Positions 14,649 to 23,018 of a DNA stretch of 30,465 nt are shown here, piece after piece; within the stretch, counting starts at the first letter, position 1, and each line of letters begins with the position of its first letter. The notes beneath the pieces are model-generated. The model was not told the DNA's origin, did not search any database, and saw nothing but the letters and a program-made list of their open reading frames with translations. This DNA comes from JBBPXY01 sp038200435 (GTDB lineage Bacteria > Actinomycetota > Thermoleophilia > Solirubrobacterales > Solirubrobacteraceae): assembly GCA_038200435.1 (NCBI GenBank), contig JBBPXY010000010.1, positions 1-30,465 on the forward strand, read 5' to 3'. The position numbers and the translations under genes were made by a program.

Positions 14649-15215
14649 ATGATTCGACTCTTTCCCGCAGCGCTCGTCCCGGCTCTTGCTGTGCTCGCCG
14701 GATGCGGGTCAACCGCCCCCCGCAGCGCCGCCCCGAGCGCCGCGGCCGAGCGTGCCGCCCTGCAAGGTTCACCACCGGCGCTGGCGAGCCTGCACGCCGA
14801 GCACGGACGCATCGACCAAGGCGGCCTCGCGGCCTTTCGCGACCGCCTGCGCACGCTGCGCGGTCACCCCGTCGTGGTGAACAAGTGGGCCTCCTGGTGT
14901 GCGCCGTGCCGCGCCGAGTTCCCCTTCCTGCAGCGCGTGTCGGTCGCCTACGGGCGGCGGGTCGCGTTCGTCGGGCTCAACTCGGGTGACGCGGTTCCGG
15001 CCGCGCAGCGCTTCCTGCGCGCCGCCCCCGTCTCCTACCCGAGCTACGAGGATCCGAAGGAGAAGATCGCTCGGGCGATCGGCGCACCGCTCGGGTATCC
15101 CATCACGCAGTACTACTCGCGGACGGGCGAGCTCGTGTTCAGCCACTCCGGGGGATACCCGAGCCAAGCAGCCCTCGAGCGCGACGTGCGGCGCTACGCA
15201 CTCGGCTCGTCGTGA
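14649..15215 (+). CDS. TlpA/ResA-type thioredoxin-fold lipoprotein
   Basis: A 188-residue lipoprotein: signal peptide with lipobox LAGC (lipidated Cys19), an Ala/Ser-rich linker, then a thioredoxin fold with active site 'WCAPC' (Cys84 and Cys87) after 'VVVNKWAS'. The cis-Pro region appears as 'GYPITQYYSRTGELVF'. Members of this group act outside the membrane as thiol reductants, among them ResA and CcmG of cytochrome c maturation. Given the ccmABCD genes 8 kb away, such a role is possible but not shown. It is divergent from the helicase across 187 bp, and the ATG at 14649 has only a weak 'GAGCAG' in front. The stop overlaps the GNAT gene by 4 nt. Confidence 0.88.
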   Translation: MIRLFPAALVPALAVLAGCGSTAPRSAAPSAAAERAALQGSPPALASLHAEHGRIDQGGLAAFRDRLRTLRGHPVVVNKWASWCAPCRAEFPFLQRVSVAYGRRVAFVGLNSGDAVPAAQRFLRAAPVSYPSYEDPKEKIARAIGAPLGYPITQYYSRTGELVFSHSGGYPSQAALERDVRRYALGSS

Positions 15216-15643
15216 GCGCCGATGTCAGGCGCGTCTTGAGCGCGCAGGAGCTAGCGGCGGCGCTGGCACTGCGCCACCGCGTGTTCTGCGAGGAGCAGGG
15301 GGTGCCCGAGCGCGAAGAGCTCGACGGGCGCGACGACGACGGAGTGCACCTGGTCGCCGTCGAGGACGGCGAGGTGCTCGGCACGTGCCGGCTGCTGCTG
15401 ACGGGCGCGACGGCGCAGTTCAGCCGGCTGGCGATCGCCCCCGAGGCACGCCTGAGGCGGCTCGCCTCGGCCCTCCTCGAGGCGGCCGAAGGGGAGGCGC
15501 GCACGGCGGGCGCGAAGCGGATGATCCTGCACGCGCAGACCTACGCGTTGCCGCTCTACAGCAGCAACGGCTGGGAGACGCGTGGGCGCCGCTTCGTCGA
15601 GGCGGGCATCGAGCACGTCGCAATGGAGAAGCCGCTTGCCTGA
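15212..15643 (+). CDS. GNAT-family N-acetyltransferase (ElaA/YjcF-like)
   Basis: A 143-residue protein with the GNAT fold. 'LRHRVFCEEQGVPEREELDGRD' near the N-terminus is typical of the ElaA/YjcF branch, and 'QFSRLAIAPEARLRRLASALLEAAE' is strand 4 plus the acetyl-CoA loop. The usual pyrophosphate-binding pattern Q/R-x-x-G-x-G/A is altered: it reads R-R-L-A-S-A, without the first glycine. Acetyl-CoA binding could be changed, though related proteins tolerate drift here. The acceptor substrate is unknown. The GTG at 15212 overlaps the thioredoxin gene by 4 nt, and the 3' end overlaps the GalT-like gene by 8 nt. Confidence 0.82.
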   Translation: MSADVRRVLSAQELAAALALRHRVFCEEQGVPEREELDGRDDDGVHLVAVEDGEVLGTCRLLLTGATAQFSRLAIAPEARLRRLASALLEAAEGEARTAGAKRMILHAQTYALPLYSSNGWETRGRRFVEAGIEHVAMEKPLA

Positions 15644-16631
15644 GATCAGGGTCGACCCCCTGACCGGCCTGCGCACGATCGTCGCCGCCGAGCGCGCCGA
15701 GCGGCCAGGGGCCGGCCTGCACGCTCAACCGGCCCCGCCGCTCGACCCCGAGACCGACCCGTTCGCCGACGGGCACGAGGACCAGACCCCACCCGAGCTC
15801 TGCGCCGTGCGCCCGGGGGGCGGCGCACCCGACACGCCCGGTTGGACGGTGCGGGTGGTGCCGAACCTCTACCCGTCTCTGACGCCGCCCACCGCAAAAG
15901 CGGCCGGCCCGAGCCGCGACGCAACGCCGGACCTCTTCTTCGCACAGAGCGCCACAGGAGCGCACGAGGTGATTGTCAACGGCCCCCAGGCGGTGGGATC
16001 GCTCTCGGAGCTCCCGCTCGAGCAGGTCGCCGCGGCGCTCGACATGTGGCGCGAGCGCATGCGCTTTCACGCCGAGAAGCCCTACGTGCACGTGCTGGTG
16101 AACGAACGCCGCGAGGCGGGCGCCTCCCTGCCCCACACACACGCCCAGCTCTACGCGCTCCCCTTCGTGCCCGCCGCCGTCGCCCGTGAACGTGAGCGCT
16201 TCAGCGCTTACGCGCAGCGCAACATGGGCGCCAACCTCCTCGCCGACCTCGTGCAGGAGGAGGTGCGGCGGCGCGAGCGCATCGTCGCCATCGACGAGGA
16301 GGCCGTGCTGATCGCGCCCTACGGCGCGCGTCTTCCCTTCCAGTTGATGCTCGTGCCGCGCCGGCCCGAGCCCGCGTTCGAGAGCGACGGGCCCACCGGC
16401 GCCGCGCTGCTGCGCGACGGCCTCCAGCGGCTTGCCCGGCACCTTGGGGCGAGCCCGCCCCTGAACCTGTGGGTCCGCACGGCGCCACGCGGCGCCGAGG
16501 AGTTCTGCTGGCGCATCGACGTGATCCCTCGCCTGACCCAGCTCGCGGGACTCGAGCTCGGGACGGGGTTGAACCTGAACGTCGTCTCGCCCGAGCGATC
16601 GGCCGCGCTGCTTCGCGAGAGCAACGGCTAG
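15636..16631 (+). CDS. galT: Galactose-1-phosphate uridylyltransferase-like protein (HIT superfamily)
   Basis: A 331-residue protein of the GalT family. 'VRVVPNLYPSL' (72-82) and 'GAHEVIVNGP' (108-117) are conserved nucleotide-binding segments, and the active site is H167-T-H169-A-Q171 within 'SLPHTHAQLYALPF'. Both histidines of the canonical HPHGQ are kept, including the one that forms the covalent uridylyl intermediate. The family transfers UMP (or AMP) between sugar phosphates; the exact sugar cannot be read from sequence, so the gene symbol is a family label. The TTG at 15636 is chosen because GGAGA (15625-15629) lies 6 nt upstream and 'PEIRVDPLTG' is the conserved start. It overlaps the GNAT gene by 8 nt. 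No galK or galE is nearby. Confidence 0.8.
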   Translation: MPEIRVDPLTGLRTIVAAERAERPGAGLHAQPAPPLDPETDPFADGHEDQTPPELCAVRPGGGAPDTPGWTVRVVPNLYPSLTPPTAKAAGPSRDATPDLFFAQSATGAHEVIVNGPQAVGSLSELPLEQVAAALDMWRERMRFHAEKPYVHVLVNERREAGASLPHTHAQLYALPFVPAAVARERERFSAYAQRNMGANLLADLVQEEVRRRERIVAIDEEAVLIAPYGARLPFQLMLVPRRPEPAFESDGPTGAALLRDGLQRLARHLGASPPLNLWVRTAPRGAEEFCWRIDVIPRLTQLAGLELGTGLNLNVVSPERSAALLRESNG

Positions 16632-16637
16632 CCGGCG

Positions 16638-17555
16638 TTGTACTTCATCGCCGCGCAGATCGCCGCGGCGCTCGCCGTCGGCACTGCCGCCGAGCGGCGC
16701 TTCGGCCCGCGGGCACAACGAGCGGCCAAGATCGTGCTGCGGACGATGCTCTACGTGCTCGTCCCGTTCGTCTTCTTCTTCAACATCGCGCGCCTGCACA
16801 TCGACGTCAACGTGGGCGGCGGCATCGCCCTCGGCTACGTGGCTCTGCTGCTCACGGGCGCCGCCGCATACGTGCTCGGCAGCCGGGTGCTGGGTCTGGA
16901 CCGGCCGGCGACGGGCTCCCTCATGTGCAGCGTCGTGCAGGGCAACACGGGATATCTCGGGCTGCCTCTCGCGCTCGCGCTCCTCGGCCCGGGCCAGTTC
17001 GGCCAGGCGGTGGCCTACGACTCGCTCGTGCAGGCCCCGACCCTGTTCGTCGCCGGCTTTGGCATCGGCGCTGCGTTTGGCACGACGGCAGGCGAGAGCG
17101 CCCGCGAGCGCGGTCGCGCCTTCCTCGCGCGCAACCCGCCGCTGCTCGCGGTCATCGCCGGGCTGCTCGCTCCCGCCTCGCTGGCTCCCGATGTACTCGT
17201 GCACATCTCCCGTGGAGTCGTGTTCGCGCTCTTGCCGCTCGGGTTCTTCGCCGTCGGAGTGACGCTGTCGGCCGAGAGCGAAGGGGGCACAGTGCGCTTC
17301 CTCCCCGCCCTCACGCGCCCGATCGCGACTGCGCTCGCCCTACGCCTGGTGGTCGCGCCGGGTCTCCTCCTCCTGATGGCGCTCCCCCTCATACACCTGC
17401 CCACGGCGTACCTGCTGCTGGCCGCGATGCCGAGCGGCATCAACGGTCTCGTGGTCGCGCATTCCTACGGGCTCGACCTGGGCCTGAGCGCGGGCGCGAT
17501 CGCGTGGAGCACGGCGGTCGTGGTGGTGGTGGGGCTGGTGGCCGTGTCGGTGTAG
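16638..17555 (+). CDS. AEC-family transporter (auxin efflux carrier-like)
   Basis: A 305-residue integral membrane protein with about ten hydrophobic segments in two halves of five, the layout of the bile/arsenite/riboflavin and AEC permease fold. 'GNTGYLGLPLALALLG' in the first half matches the conserved broken-helix region of AEC proteins. 'AAMPSGINGLVVAHSYGLD' in the second half matches the corresponding region of its repeat. Bacterial members export or import organic acids such as malate, but the substrate cannot be predicted. The start is a TTG at 16638, 6 nt after the GalT-like stop, with no clear ribosome binding site, so translation may be coupled. Confidence 0.85.
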   Translation: MYFIAAQIAAALAVGTAAERRFGPRAQRAAKIVLRTMLYVLVPFVFFFNIARLHIDVNVGGGIALGYVALLLTGAAAYVLGSRVLGLDRPATGSLMCSVVQGNTGYLGLPLALALLGPGQFGQAVAYDSLVQAPTLFVAGFGIGAAFGTTAGESARERGRAFLARNPPLLAVIAGLLAPASLAPDVLVHISRGVVFALLPLGFFAVGVTLSAESEGGTVRFLPALTRPIATALALRLVVAPGLLLLMALPLIHLPTAYLLLAAMPSGINGLVVAHSYGLDLGLSAGAIAWSTAVVVVVGLVAVSV

Positions 17556-17900
17556 GTATTCGCCGGGACGGCGCGCGAGCGCGGCCGGGAGATCTGGATC
17601 TTGGAAAGGACCCAACAGCGGGTGACCTATAGGTCGCAGGTCGCAGCCTTTACTGGGCCAGAGCCCACCCAACGCTGCGCGGAACGCGGCCCTCCGCCGG
17701 AATCGCCCGCCGGTGACCTCCGGTAGCCCGGGGCTGCCAACAGTTCGAGCGAAGGCTCCGGCACGATCGATCGCGCGGCTGGCTCGCCGTCCAAGTGCCG
17801 AAGGACCGCGACCGTCTGCGAGCATCACCCGATGCGCGTGCAGCGCACCAGTCCACATCGTCAAATCGCTCAGGGGCTTCCCGAGCAGTCCTGAACCGCC
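17556..17900. other. 345-bp gap without a recognisable gene
   Basis: Between the AEC transporter and dtd no frame on either strand reads like a protein: long open stretches exist only because stop codons are rare in GC-rich DNA, and their translations are Arg/Ser/Pro-rich without motifs. Small direct repeats occur, for example 'GGTCGCA' twice in a row at about 17631-17645. No tRNA, clear terminator or transposase remnant could be seen. It should contain the promoter of dtd. Confidence 0.5.
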
Positions 17901-18317
17901 GTGCGCGCTCTCGTCCAACGCGTGTCGCAAGCCGCCGTCACCGTCGATGGACGACAGGTCTCCTCCATCGGCCCGGGCCTGCTCGTGCTGCTCGGAGTGA
18001 CCCATGACGACACCGAGGAGCAAGCCGACCGCCTCGCCGCGAAGGTTCGTGCCCTGCGCATCTTCCCTGACAGCGAAGACCGCATGAACGAGCCGCTCGG
18101 CCAGCGTGAGATCCTCTGCGTGAGCCAGTTCACGCTCTACGGCGACACGCGCCGTGGCAACCGCCCGAGCTACGTGACAGCCGCGCGGTCCGAGCGAGCC
18201 GAGCCGTTGTACGAGCGCTTCTGCGAGCGCGCCGACGCGCGGCGGGGAGTCTTCGGGGCCGACATGGCGGTGTCCCTCGTCGGGGACGGCCCGGTGACGC
18301 TCTTGCTCGAGGTCTGA
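17901..18317 (+). CDS. dtd: D-aminoacyl-tRNA deacylase
   Basis: A 138-residue protein that hydrolyses D-amino acids (and glycine on tRNA-Ala) from mis-charged tRNAs. The active-site motif 'SQFTLYGD' (75-82) and 'GNRPSYVTAA' (86-95) are intact. 'GDGPVTLLLE' at the end holds the Gly-cisPro motif that reaches into the partner subunit of the dimer and rejects L-amino acids. GTG at 17901 gives the universal start 'MRALVQRVSQAAV'. Its last 148 bases are also the antisense of the 3' end of the convergent short-chain dehydrogenase gene. Confidence 0.95.
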   Translation: MRALVQRVSQAAVTVDGRQVSSIGPGLLVLLGVTHDDTEEQADRLAAKVRALRIFPDSEDRMNEPLGQREILCVSQFTLYGDTRRGNRPSYVTAARSERAEPLYERFCERADARRGVFGADMAVSLVGDGPVTLLLEV

Positions 18318-19258
18318 GCGAGCCGCGACCGCGCCGCCCAGGATGGGGTGAAGAGGCGCAGCGGGCCGAGCAGGCTCGGCCGGGGGATGGGGACGCGCGA
18401 GCTCTCCCGGCCGTCGTCCGGTGAGCGCAGCAGGGTCCCCGCCTCGGGCGCCGGCAGGCTGCCGCTGCCGAAGTAGTGGAACATCGCGCGGAGCACGAGA
18501 TCGGCGCCCGGCCGGGCCAGGCCGAAGAGGAGGTCAAGTGCCTTTGCTTCACCGCCGAGTACCACCTCGGCCCGGGGCCGGATCGCGCACGAGACGAGGG
18601 CGCGGGCCACGGCGTCGGGCGAGTAGCCCTCGGGCGGGCGCCGGGGCAGCTGCCCGGTCGCGCTCGTCGTCTGGCCCCAAAGGGGGGTGGCGATCGCGCC
18701 CGGATGCACCATCGAGACGGAAATACCGCTCCTCTGCGCGCGTAACTCGATCCGCAGCGATCCGAGGAATCCGCGCAGCGCATGCTTCGCCGACGCGTAG
18801 GAGGAGAACATGGGCAGCGGGATGCGCGCCATCAGGGAGCCGGTGGCGACGATCGACCCAGCGGAATCCTCGAGCGCTGGCAGCGCGGCCCGCACCACGT
18901 CGACGACGCCGAGGTAGGAGACGCGCACCGTGCGCTCGAAGTCCTCCGCCGAGACGTCAGTGAACGGCCCGAACACCACGGCGGCGGCGTTCAGCACGAG
19001 CACGTCCAGGCCACCAAGGCGCTCAACGGCCTCGGCGACAGCCACCTGCACCTGCGCGGTGTCGGCAATGTCAGCGACCACCACATGCGCCTCCACTCCC
19101 TCGGCGCGCGCGATCTCGGCGGCGCGCTCGAGCCCCTCGCGTCCTCGCGCGAGGAGCGCCACATCGGCGCCCTCGCGAGCGAAGCGGCGGGTGGCCGCTA
19201 GACCGACGCCGCGTGAGGCACCGGTGATCAGTACGCGCTGTCCCTGAAGTCGAGGCAT
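18170..19258 (-). CDS. Short-chain dehydrogenase/reductase with C-terminal extension
   Basis: A 362-residue classical SDR. The cofactor motif is 'TGASRGVG' (12-19), and catalytic S141, Y154 and K158 appear in 'ATGS' and 'SSYASAKHA'. 'LNAAAVV' (89-95) stands in for the usual NNAG. The Arg38 region 'LLARGRE' suggests NADP. After the ~250-residue SDR core the chain continues with a poorly conserved Pro/Ser/Arg-rich tail. Residues 314-362 are encoded antisense to dtd, because the first in-frame stop is at 18170. The conserved protein probably ends earlier, so this tail may come from loss of an original stop codon. ATG at 19258 gives 'LQGQRVLITGASRG', the normal start. The substrate is unknown. 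Confidence 0.85.
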   Translation of the reverse strand: MPRLQGQRVLITGASRGVGLAATRRFAREGADVALLARGREGLERAAEIARAEGVEAHVVVADIADTAQVQVAVAEAVERLGGLDVLVLNAAAVVFGPFTDVSAEDFERTVRVSYLGVVDVVRAALPALEDSAGSIVATGSLMARIPLPMFSSYASAKHALRGFLGSLRIELRAQRSGISVSMVHPGAIATPLWGQTTSATGQLPRRPPEGYSPDAVARALVSCAIRPRAEVVLGGEAKALDLLFGLARPGADLVLRAMFHYFGSGSLPAPEAGTLLRSPDDGRESSRVPIPRPSLLGPLRLFTPSWAARSRLAQTSSKSVTGPSPTRDTAMSAPKTPRRASARSQKRSYNGSARSDRAAVT

Positions 19259-19337
19259 GGCATGAGTACGGCGCTTGGCTCCTGCGGGGCCAGCGGCAGC
19301 GCGCCAGCTACGGGCCGCCGATAGGGTGCGGCCCCTC

Positions 19338-19982
19338 ATGCCTCCCACCGAGCGCTACGTGGCCTCCTTCGCCGCCGAACCTCCCCAGGACGGCCTGCCC
19401 TACGGGCGCTGGGCCGAGACCCTGAGGGAGAACTTCCTCTCCGCCTGCCTGGGGGTGGATCCCGAAGGCCAGGAGCTGGGCGAGCCGGGCGAGATCCGCT
19501 GGTATCCCGACCGCAGCTGGGCCGGACGCACGTACATCCCGGCGACCCTGCCCACCGACAAGGGCTGGGAGTACTTCGGCTACGTCTCCTTCGTGCCCAC
19601 GTCGATAACCGGCGACGAGCCGGCGGACTTCGCCGCCGCGGCCGACGTCACAGCCGAGACGGCAGAACGCAACCCCGACTGGCAGCTCGACCTCTCCGAC
19701 GAGGTGATCGGCTCCTGGCGCGGGGAGAAGGGCTACGTCGCCGACATGACGCTCGTGTGGGGAGTCCCCATGACTCCCGGCGGAGCGATCGTCACCGCCG
19801 AGCTGGCCAACCTTGCCGTCGACCAGTGTGAGCTCGTCGACGGGCGCTTCACGCTTCTGGCCCCCGACAACTACCGCCACGACTTCCTCGACGTAAAGCT
19901 GTGGGGGCCCCGCGGGCAAGAGCTGGCACGCGAATCGCTCTACGTCGAGGACGAGGACGAGGCGGAGCCCGAGGCAGGCTGA
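19338..19982 (+). CDS. Conserved protein of unknown function
   Basis: A 214-residue soluble, acidic protein, rich in Trp, Tyr and Asp (for example 'EIRWYPDRSWAGRTYIPAT' and 'DNYRHDFLDVKLWGPRG'). It lacks a signal peptide, membrane segment or familiar motif. The beta-rich pattern and the regular codon use indicate a real gene. ATG at 19338 is the first plausible start and follows the divergent SDR gene by 79 bp. The acidic C-terminus ('EDEDEAEPEAG') overlaps the 3' end of the convergent dppF by 43 bp. No function can be proposed; a small-molecule-binding fold is only a guess. Confidence 0.75.
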   Translation: MPPTERYVASFAAEPPQDGLPYGRWAETLRENFLSACLGVDPEGQELGEPGEIRWYPDRSWAGRTYIPATLPTDKGWEYFGYVSFVPTSITGDEPADFAAAADVTAETAERNPDWQLDLSDEVIGSWRGEKGYVADMTLVWGVPMTPGGAIVTAELANLAVDQCELVDGRFTLLAPDNYRHDFLDVKLWGPRGQELARESLYVEDEDEAEPEAG

Positions 19983-20968
19983 CCGAGCGGGAAGTGGCAC
20001 GCCGCGAGCGTGCCCGTCTCCTTGTCCTCGAGCGGAGGCGCCTCGCGGGAACAGAGCTCCTGCGCCTTCGGGCAGCGCGTGTGGAACCGGCACGCCCGGG
20101 GCGGATCGGCCGGGCTGGGCACGTCACCGGCGAGGAGCTGCCGCTCGCCGCGCCGGCCCGCGGAGACGACCGGCACCGCGGACAGCAGTGCGCCCGTGTA
20201 CGGGTGCTGAGGGCGGGCGTAGAGCGGCTCGTTGTCGCCGAGCTCGACCACGGTGCCGAGGTACATAACGGCTACCCGATCGCACATATGGCGAACGACG
20301 GACAGGTCGTGAGCGATGAAGATCATCGTCAGCCCGAGGTCGCGCTGCAGGTCGCGCAGGAGGTTGAGGATCTGCGCCTGGATCGAGACGTCGAGGGCCG
20401 AGACCGGCTCGTCGGCGATGATCAGCTTGGGCCGCAGCGCCACCGCCCGGGCCACACCGATCCGCTGGCGCTGACCACCGGAGAACTCGTGCGGGAAGCG
20501 GTTGTAGTGCTCCGGGTTGAGGCCGACCTGCTCCATCAGCTCCTGAACGCTTCGGCGGCGCGCGCCATCGCCCGTCTGGAGACCGTGGATCGCGAAGGGC
20601 TCGGCGATGATCGAGCCGACGGTCTTGCGCGGGTTGAGCGATCCGTACGGGTCCTGGAAGACCATCTGCACCTCGCGCCTCAGTGGCTTGAGCGCGGCAC
20701 CGCGCAGGGCGAGGACGTCCTCGCCCTTGAAGCGGACCTCGCCGCTCGTCGGCTCGAGCAGGCGCGCGATCAGCCGGGCGGTGGTGCTCTTGCCGCACCC
20801 CGTCTCGCCGACGATACCTAGCGTCTCGCCGCGCATCACGTCGAACGAGACCCCGTCCACGGCGCGCACCGCGCCTACCTTCTTTCGCCGGACCACGCCT
20901 TCGGTGATCGGGAAGTGCTTGACGAGATCGCGCACGGAGAGCAACGGCTCGGAGACGGTGGCGCTCAT
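19940..20968 (-). CDS. dppF: Oligopeptide/dipeptide ABC transporter ATP-binding protein DppF
   Basis: A 342-residue ABC ATPase of the Opp/Dpp type. Walker A is 'GETGCGKST', the signature 'FSGGQRQRIGVARA', and Walker B 'LIIADEPVSALD'. The C-terminal oligo_HPY region 'CRFHTRCPKAQELC' with later 'ACHF' carries the cysteines that bind an iron-sulfur cluster in DppD/DppF proteins. It pairs with DppD to power peptide import. The ATG overlaps the dppD stop (ATGA). The 3' end overlaps the convergent unknown gene by 43 bp. It is the last gene of the importer operon. Confidence 0.93.
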   Translation of the reverse strand: MSATVSEPLLSVRDLVKHFPITEGVVRRKKVGAVRAVDGVSFDVMRGETLGIVGETGCGKSTTARLIARLLEPTSGEVRFKGEDVLALRGAALKPLRREVQMVFQDPYGSLNPRKTVGSIIAEPFAIHGLQTGDGARRRSVQELMEQVGLNPEHYNRFPHEFSGGQRQRIGVARAVALRPKLIIADEPVSALDVSIQAQILNLLRDLQRDLGLTMIFIAHDLSVVRHMCDRVAVMYLGTVVELGDNEPLYARPQHPYTGALLSAVPVVSAGRRGERQLLAGDVPSPADPPRACRFHTRCPKAQELCSREAPPLEDKETGTLAACHFPLGQPASGSASSSSST

Positions 20969-21993
20969 GCGGCGGCGCCTCCGCGCACAGCGTCCAGCTC
21001 GGCCCAGAGCGCCCGGCGGCGGCTGTCATCGAGTAGGCACGCGACGTCGTGGCCTGGCTCCCCGGCGACCGGCTCGAGCAAAGGATCAACGCGCGTATGG
21101 GAGTCCTGGACGTAGGGGCAGCGCGGATGAAAGGCGCATCCGGACGGGCGCGAGATGAGGCTGGGCGGACGCCCGGCAATCGGCGCCAGGGGCGCTCCGC
21201 GGTTTGCGTCCATTCGCGGGATCGAGCCCAGCAGCCCCCACGTGTAGGGGTGCCGGGGGGCGTCGAACAGGGTCGCTGCGGGCGCTCGCTCCACGATCCT
21301 CCCCGCGTACATCACGGCGATGTCATCGGCCACTTCGGCGACCACGCCGAGGTCGTGCGTGATGATCACGATCGCCATCCCCAGCTCGCGCTGAAGGCGC
21401 TCCAGCAGGTCGAGGATCTGCGCCTGCACCGTCACGTCGAGCGCCGTGGTCGGCTCGTCGGCGATCAGGAGCTTCGGGTCGTTGGCCAGCGCCATGGCGA
21501 TCATCGCCCGCTGGCGCATGCCGCCGGAGAATTCGTGCGGGTACTCGCGCGCGCGCCGGTGCGCGTCCGGGATCCCCACGAGATCGAGCAGCTCGACCGC
21601 CCGCTCGCGCGCCGCGGGCCTGGTCGCGTCGCGGTGGGTGCGCACCGCTTCGACAAGCTGGTCGCCGACGCGGTAGTAGGGGTGCAGCGAGGACAGCGGA
21701 TCCTGGAAGATCATCGCGATCTCGTTGCCGCGAATGGCGCGCAGGCGGGCATCGGGCAGCGCAAGCAGATCCTCCCCGCCGAACATCACGCTCCCGGTGA
21801 CCGTGGTGTTCTCGGCTCGCGTGAGGCCCATCACGGTCAGCGCGCCGACGCTCTTGCCCGATCCCGACTCGCCGACGATGCCGAGCGTGCGCCCGGCGTG
21901 CACCGAGTAGGAGACGCCGTCGACGGCCCTGACCACGCCGTCGTCGGTGGCGAACTGCACGCGGAGGTCGGAGACCTCGAGCAGCGCCGTCAC
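20965..21993 (-). CDS. dppD: Oligopeptide/dipeptide ABC transporter ATP-binding protein DppD
   Basis: A 342-residue ABC ATPase with Walker A 'GESGSGKS', signature 'FSGGMRQRAMIAMA' and Walker B 'LLIADEPTTALD', exactly the DppD/OppD pattern. The C-terminal 'CAFHPRCPYVQD' and a later 'DVACLLDD' form the Cys-rich tail. The GTG start overlaps the dppB stop by 4 nt (GTGA), and the stop overlaps dppF by 4 nt. It forms the heterodimeric motor with DppF on the cytoplasmic side. Confidence 0.93.
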   Translation of the reverse strand: MTALLEVSDLRVQFATDDGVVRAVDGVSYSVHAGRTLGIVGESGSGKSVGALTVMGLTRAENTTVTGSVMFGGEDLLALPDARLRAIRGNEIAMIFQDPLSSLHPYYRVGDQLVEAVRTHRDATRPAARERAVELLDLVGIPDAHRRAREYPHEFSGGMRQRAMIAMALANDPKLLIADEPTTALDVTVQAQILDLLERLQRELGMAIVIITHDLGVVAEVADDIAVMYAGRIVERAPAATLFDAPRHPYTWGLLGSIPRMDANRGAPLAPIAGRPPSLISRPSGCAFHPRCPYVQDSHTRVDPLLEPVAGEPGHDVACLLDDSRRRALWAELDAVRGGAAA

Positions 21994-22952
21994 CCGTACC
22001 GCACTCGGGGATCGAGAAAGGCGTAGGCGATGTCAACCACGAGGTTGGCCAAGACGATGAACAGCGCGCCAAAGAGAACGGTGCCCTGGATCATCGGGAG
22101 GTCGGAGCGCTGGATAGCGTCATACGCGAGACGCCCGATCCCCGGCACGTTAAAGACCGACTCCGTCAGGATCGCCCCGCCGAGGAGGATGCCGATGTCG
22201 AGGCCGAGCACCGTGACGATCGGGGTGATCGCCGCCCGCACCCCATGGCGCAGGATCACCGTCCGCTCCGCCAGCCCCTTGGCTCGGGCGGTGCGGATGT
22301 AGTCCTCCGACATGACCTCGATCAGGTTGCCGCGCAGCAGCCGGGCGTAGAACGCAGCGAAGCTCGCGGCGAGCACTCCCCAGGGCATAATCAGCGATCC
22401 GAGCCAGGCGCCCGCGTCCTTGGAGATCGGCTGGTAGGTGTTGGCCCCGGGGAACAGGTGCACCTTGCCGATGTCCTTCGAGAAGAGGTAGAGGGACACG
22501 AGGCCGAGCCAGTAGACCGGCGCCGATATCGCCACGAGGGCCGCGCCCATGCTGATGCGGTCGATGGGCTTGCGCCGCCTGACGGCCGAGACGATGCCGA
22601 CCGGCAGCCCGATCGCCAGCCACAGGATCACCGCCCCCACCGTCAGCGAGATCGTCGCCGGGAGGCGATCGAGGATCTGGGTGCGCACATCCGCGTCGTT
22701 CGTGTAGGAGTAACCGAAGTCACCGTGCACGATCAGCCGCTCCATGTAGCGATAGAACTGCACGTAGATGGGCTGGTCGAGTCCCAGCGTGTGCCGGATA
22801 GACCTGACGAGCCCGGGATCCGGCTGCTTGCCCGCGCGCAGCACGGCCGGGTCGGCCGAGGGCAGCGCGTAGAAGACCAGGAAGGTCGTGGCGCTGACGA
22901 CGAGCAGCAGCACGACGACCCACAGCAGGCGACGGATGATGTAGCGACCCAT
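21990..22952 (-). CDS. dppB: Peptide ABC transporter permease DppB
   Basis: A 320-residue permease starting 'MGRYIIRRLLWVVVLLLVVSA', the standard DppB N-terminal helix, with about six membrane segments. The EAA loop 'YIRTARAKGLAERTVILRHG' contacts the ATPases. 'DFGYSYTNDADVRTQILDRLPATISL' is the conserved outer segment before helix 2. No Shine-Dalgarno sequence is seen in front of the ATG at 22952, but a strong hairpin lies about 19 nt upstream. It pairs with DppC as the membrane channel. Confidence 0.93.
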   Translation of the reverse strand: MGRYIIRRLLWVVVLLLVVSATTFLVFYALPSADPAVLRAGKQPDPGLVRSIRHTLGLDQPIYVQFYRYMERLIVHGDFGYSYTNDADVRTQILDRLPATISLTVGAVILWLAIGLPVGIVSAVRRRKPIDRISMGAALVAISAPVYWLGLVSLYLFSKDIGKVHLFPGANTYQPISKDAGAWLGSLIMPWGVLAASFAAFYARLLRGNLIEVMSEDYIRTARAKGLAERTVILRHGVRAAITPIVTVLGLDIGILLGGAILTESVFNVPGIGRLAYDAIQRSDLPMIQGTVLFGALFIVLANLVVDIAYAFLDPRVRYG

Positions 22953-22971
22953 GACGGTGGCGCACTGCGGT

Positions 22972-23002
22972 GGTGGGTCCCGCCGGGGCGGCGAGACCCA
23001 CC
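22972..23002 (-). terminator. Intercistronic hairpin between dppA and dppB
   Basis: GGTGGGTC (22972-22979) and GACCCACC (22995-23002) form a perfect 8-bp stem. It extends inward by 4 more pairs (CGCC/GGCG) after one mismatch, with loop GGGGC. It starts 16 nt after the dppA stop in the minus direction and is not followed by a T-run. In many binding-protein-dependent importers such hairpins protect the binding-protein mRNA or attenuate read-through, so the binding protein is made in excess over the permeases. That role is inferred. Confidence 0.65.
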
Positions 23003-23018
23003 GTTCGCGGCCGGCTCC

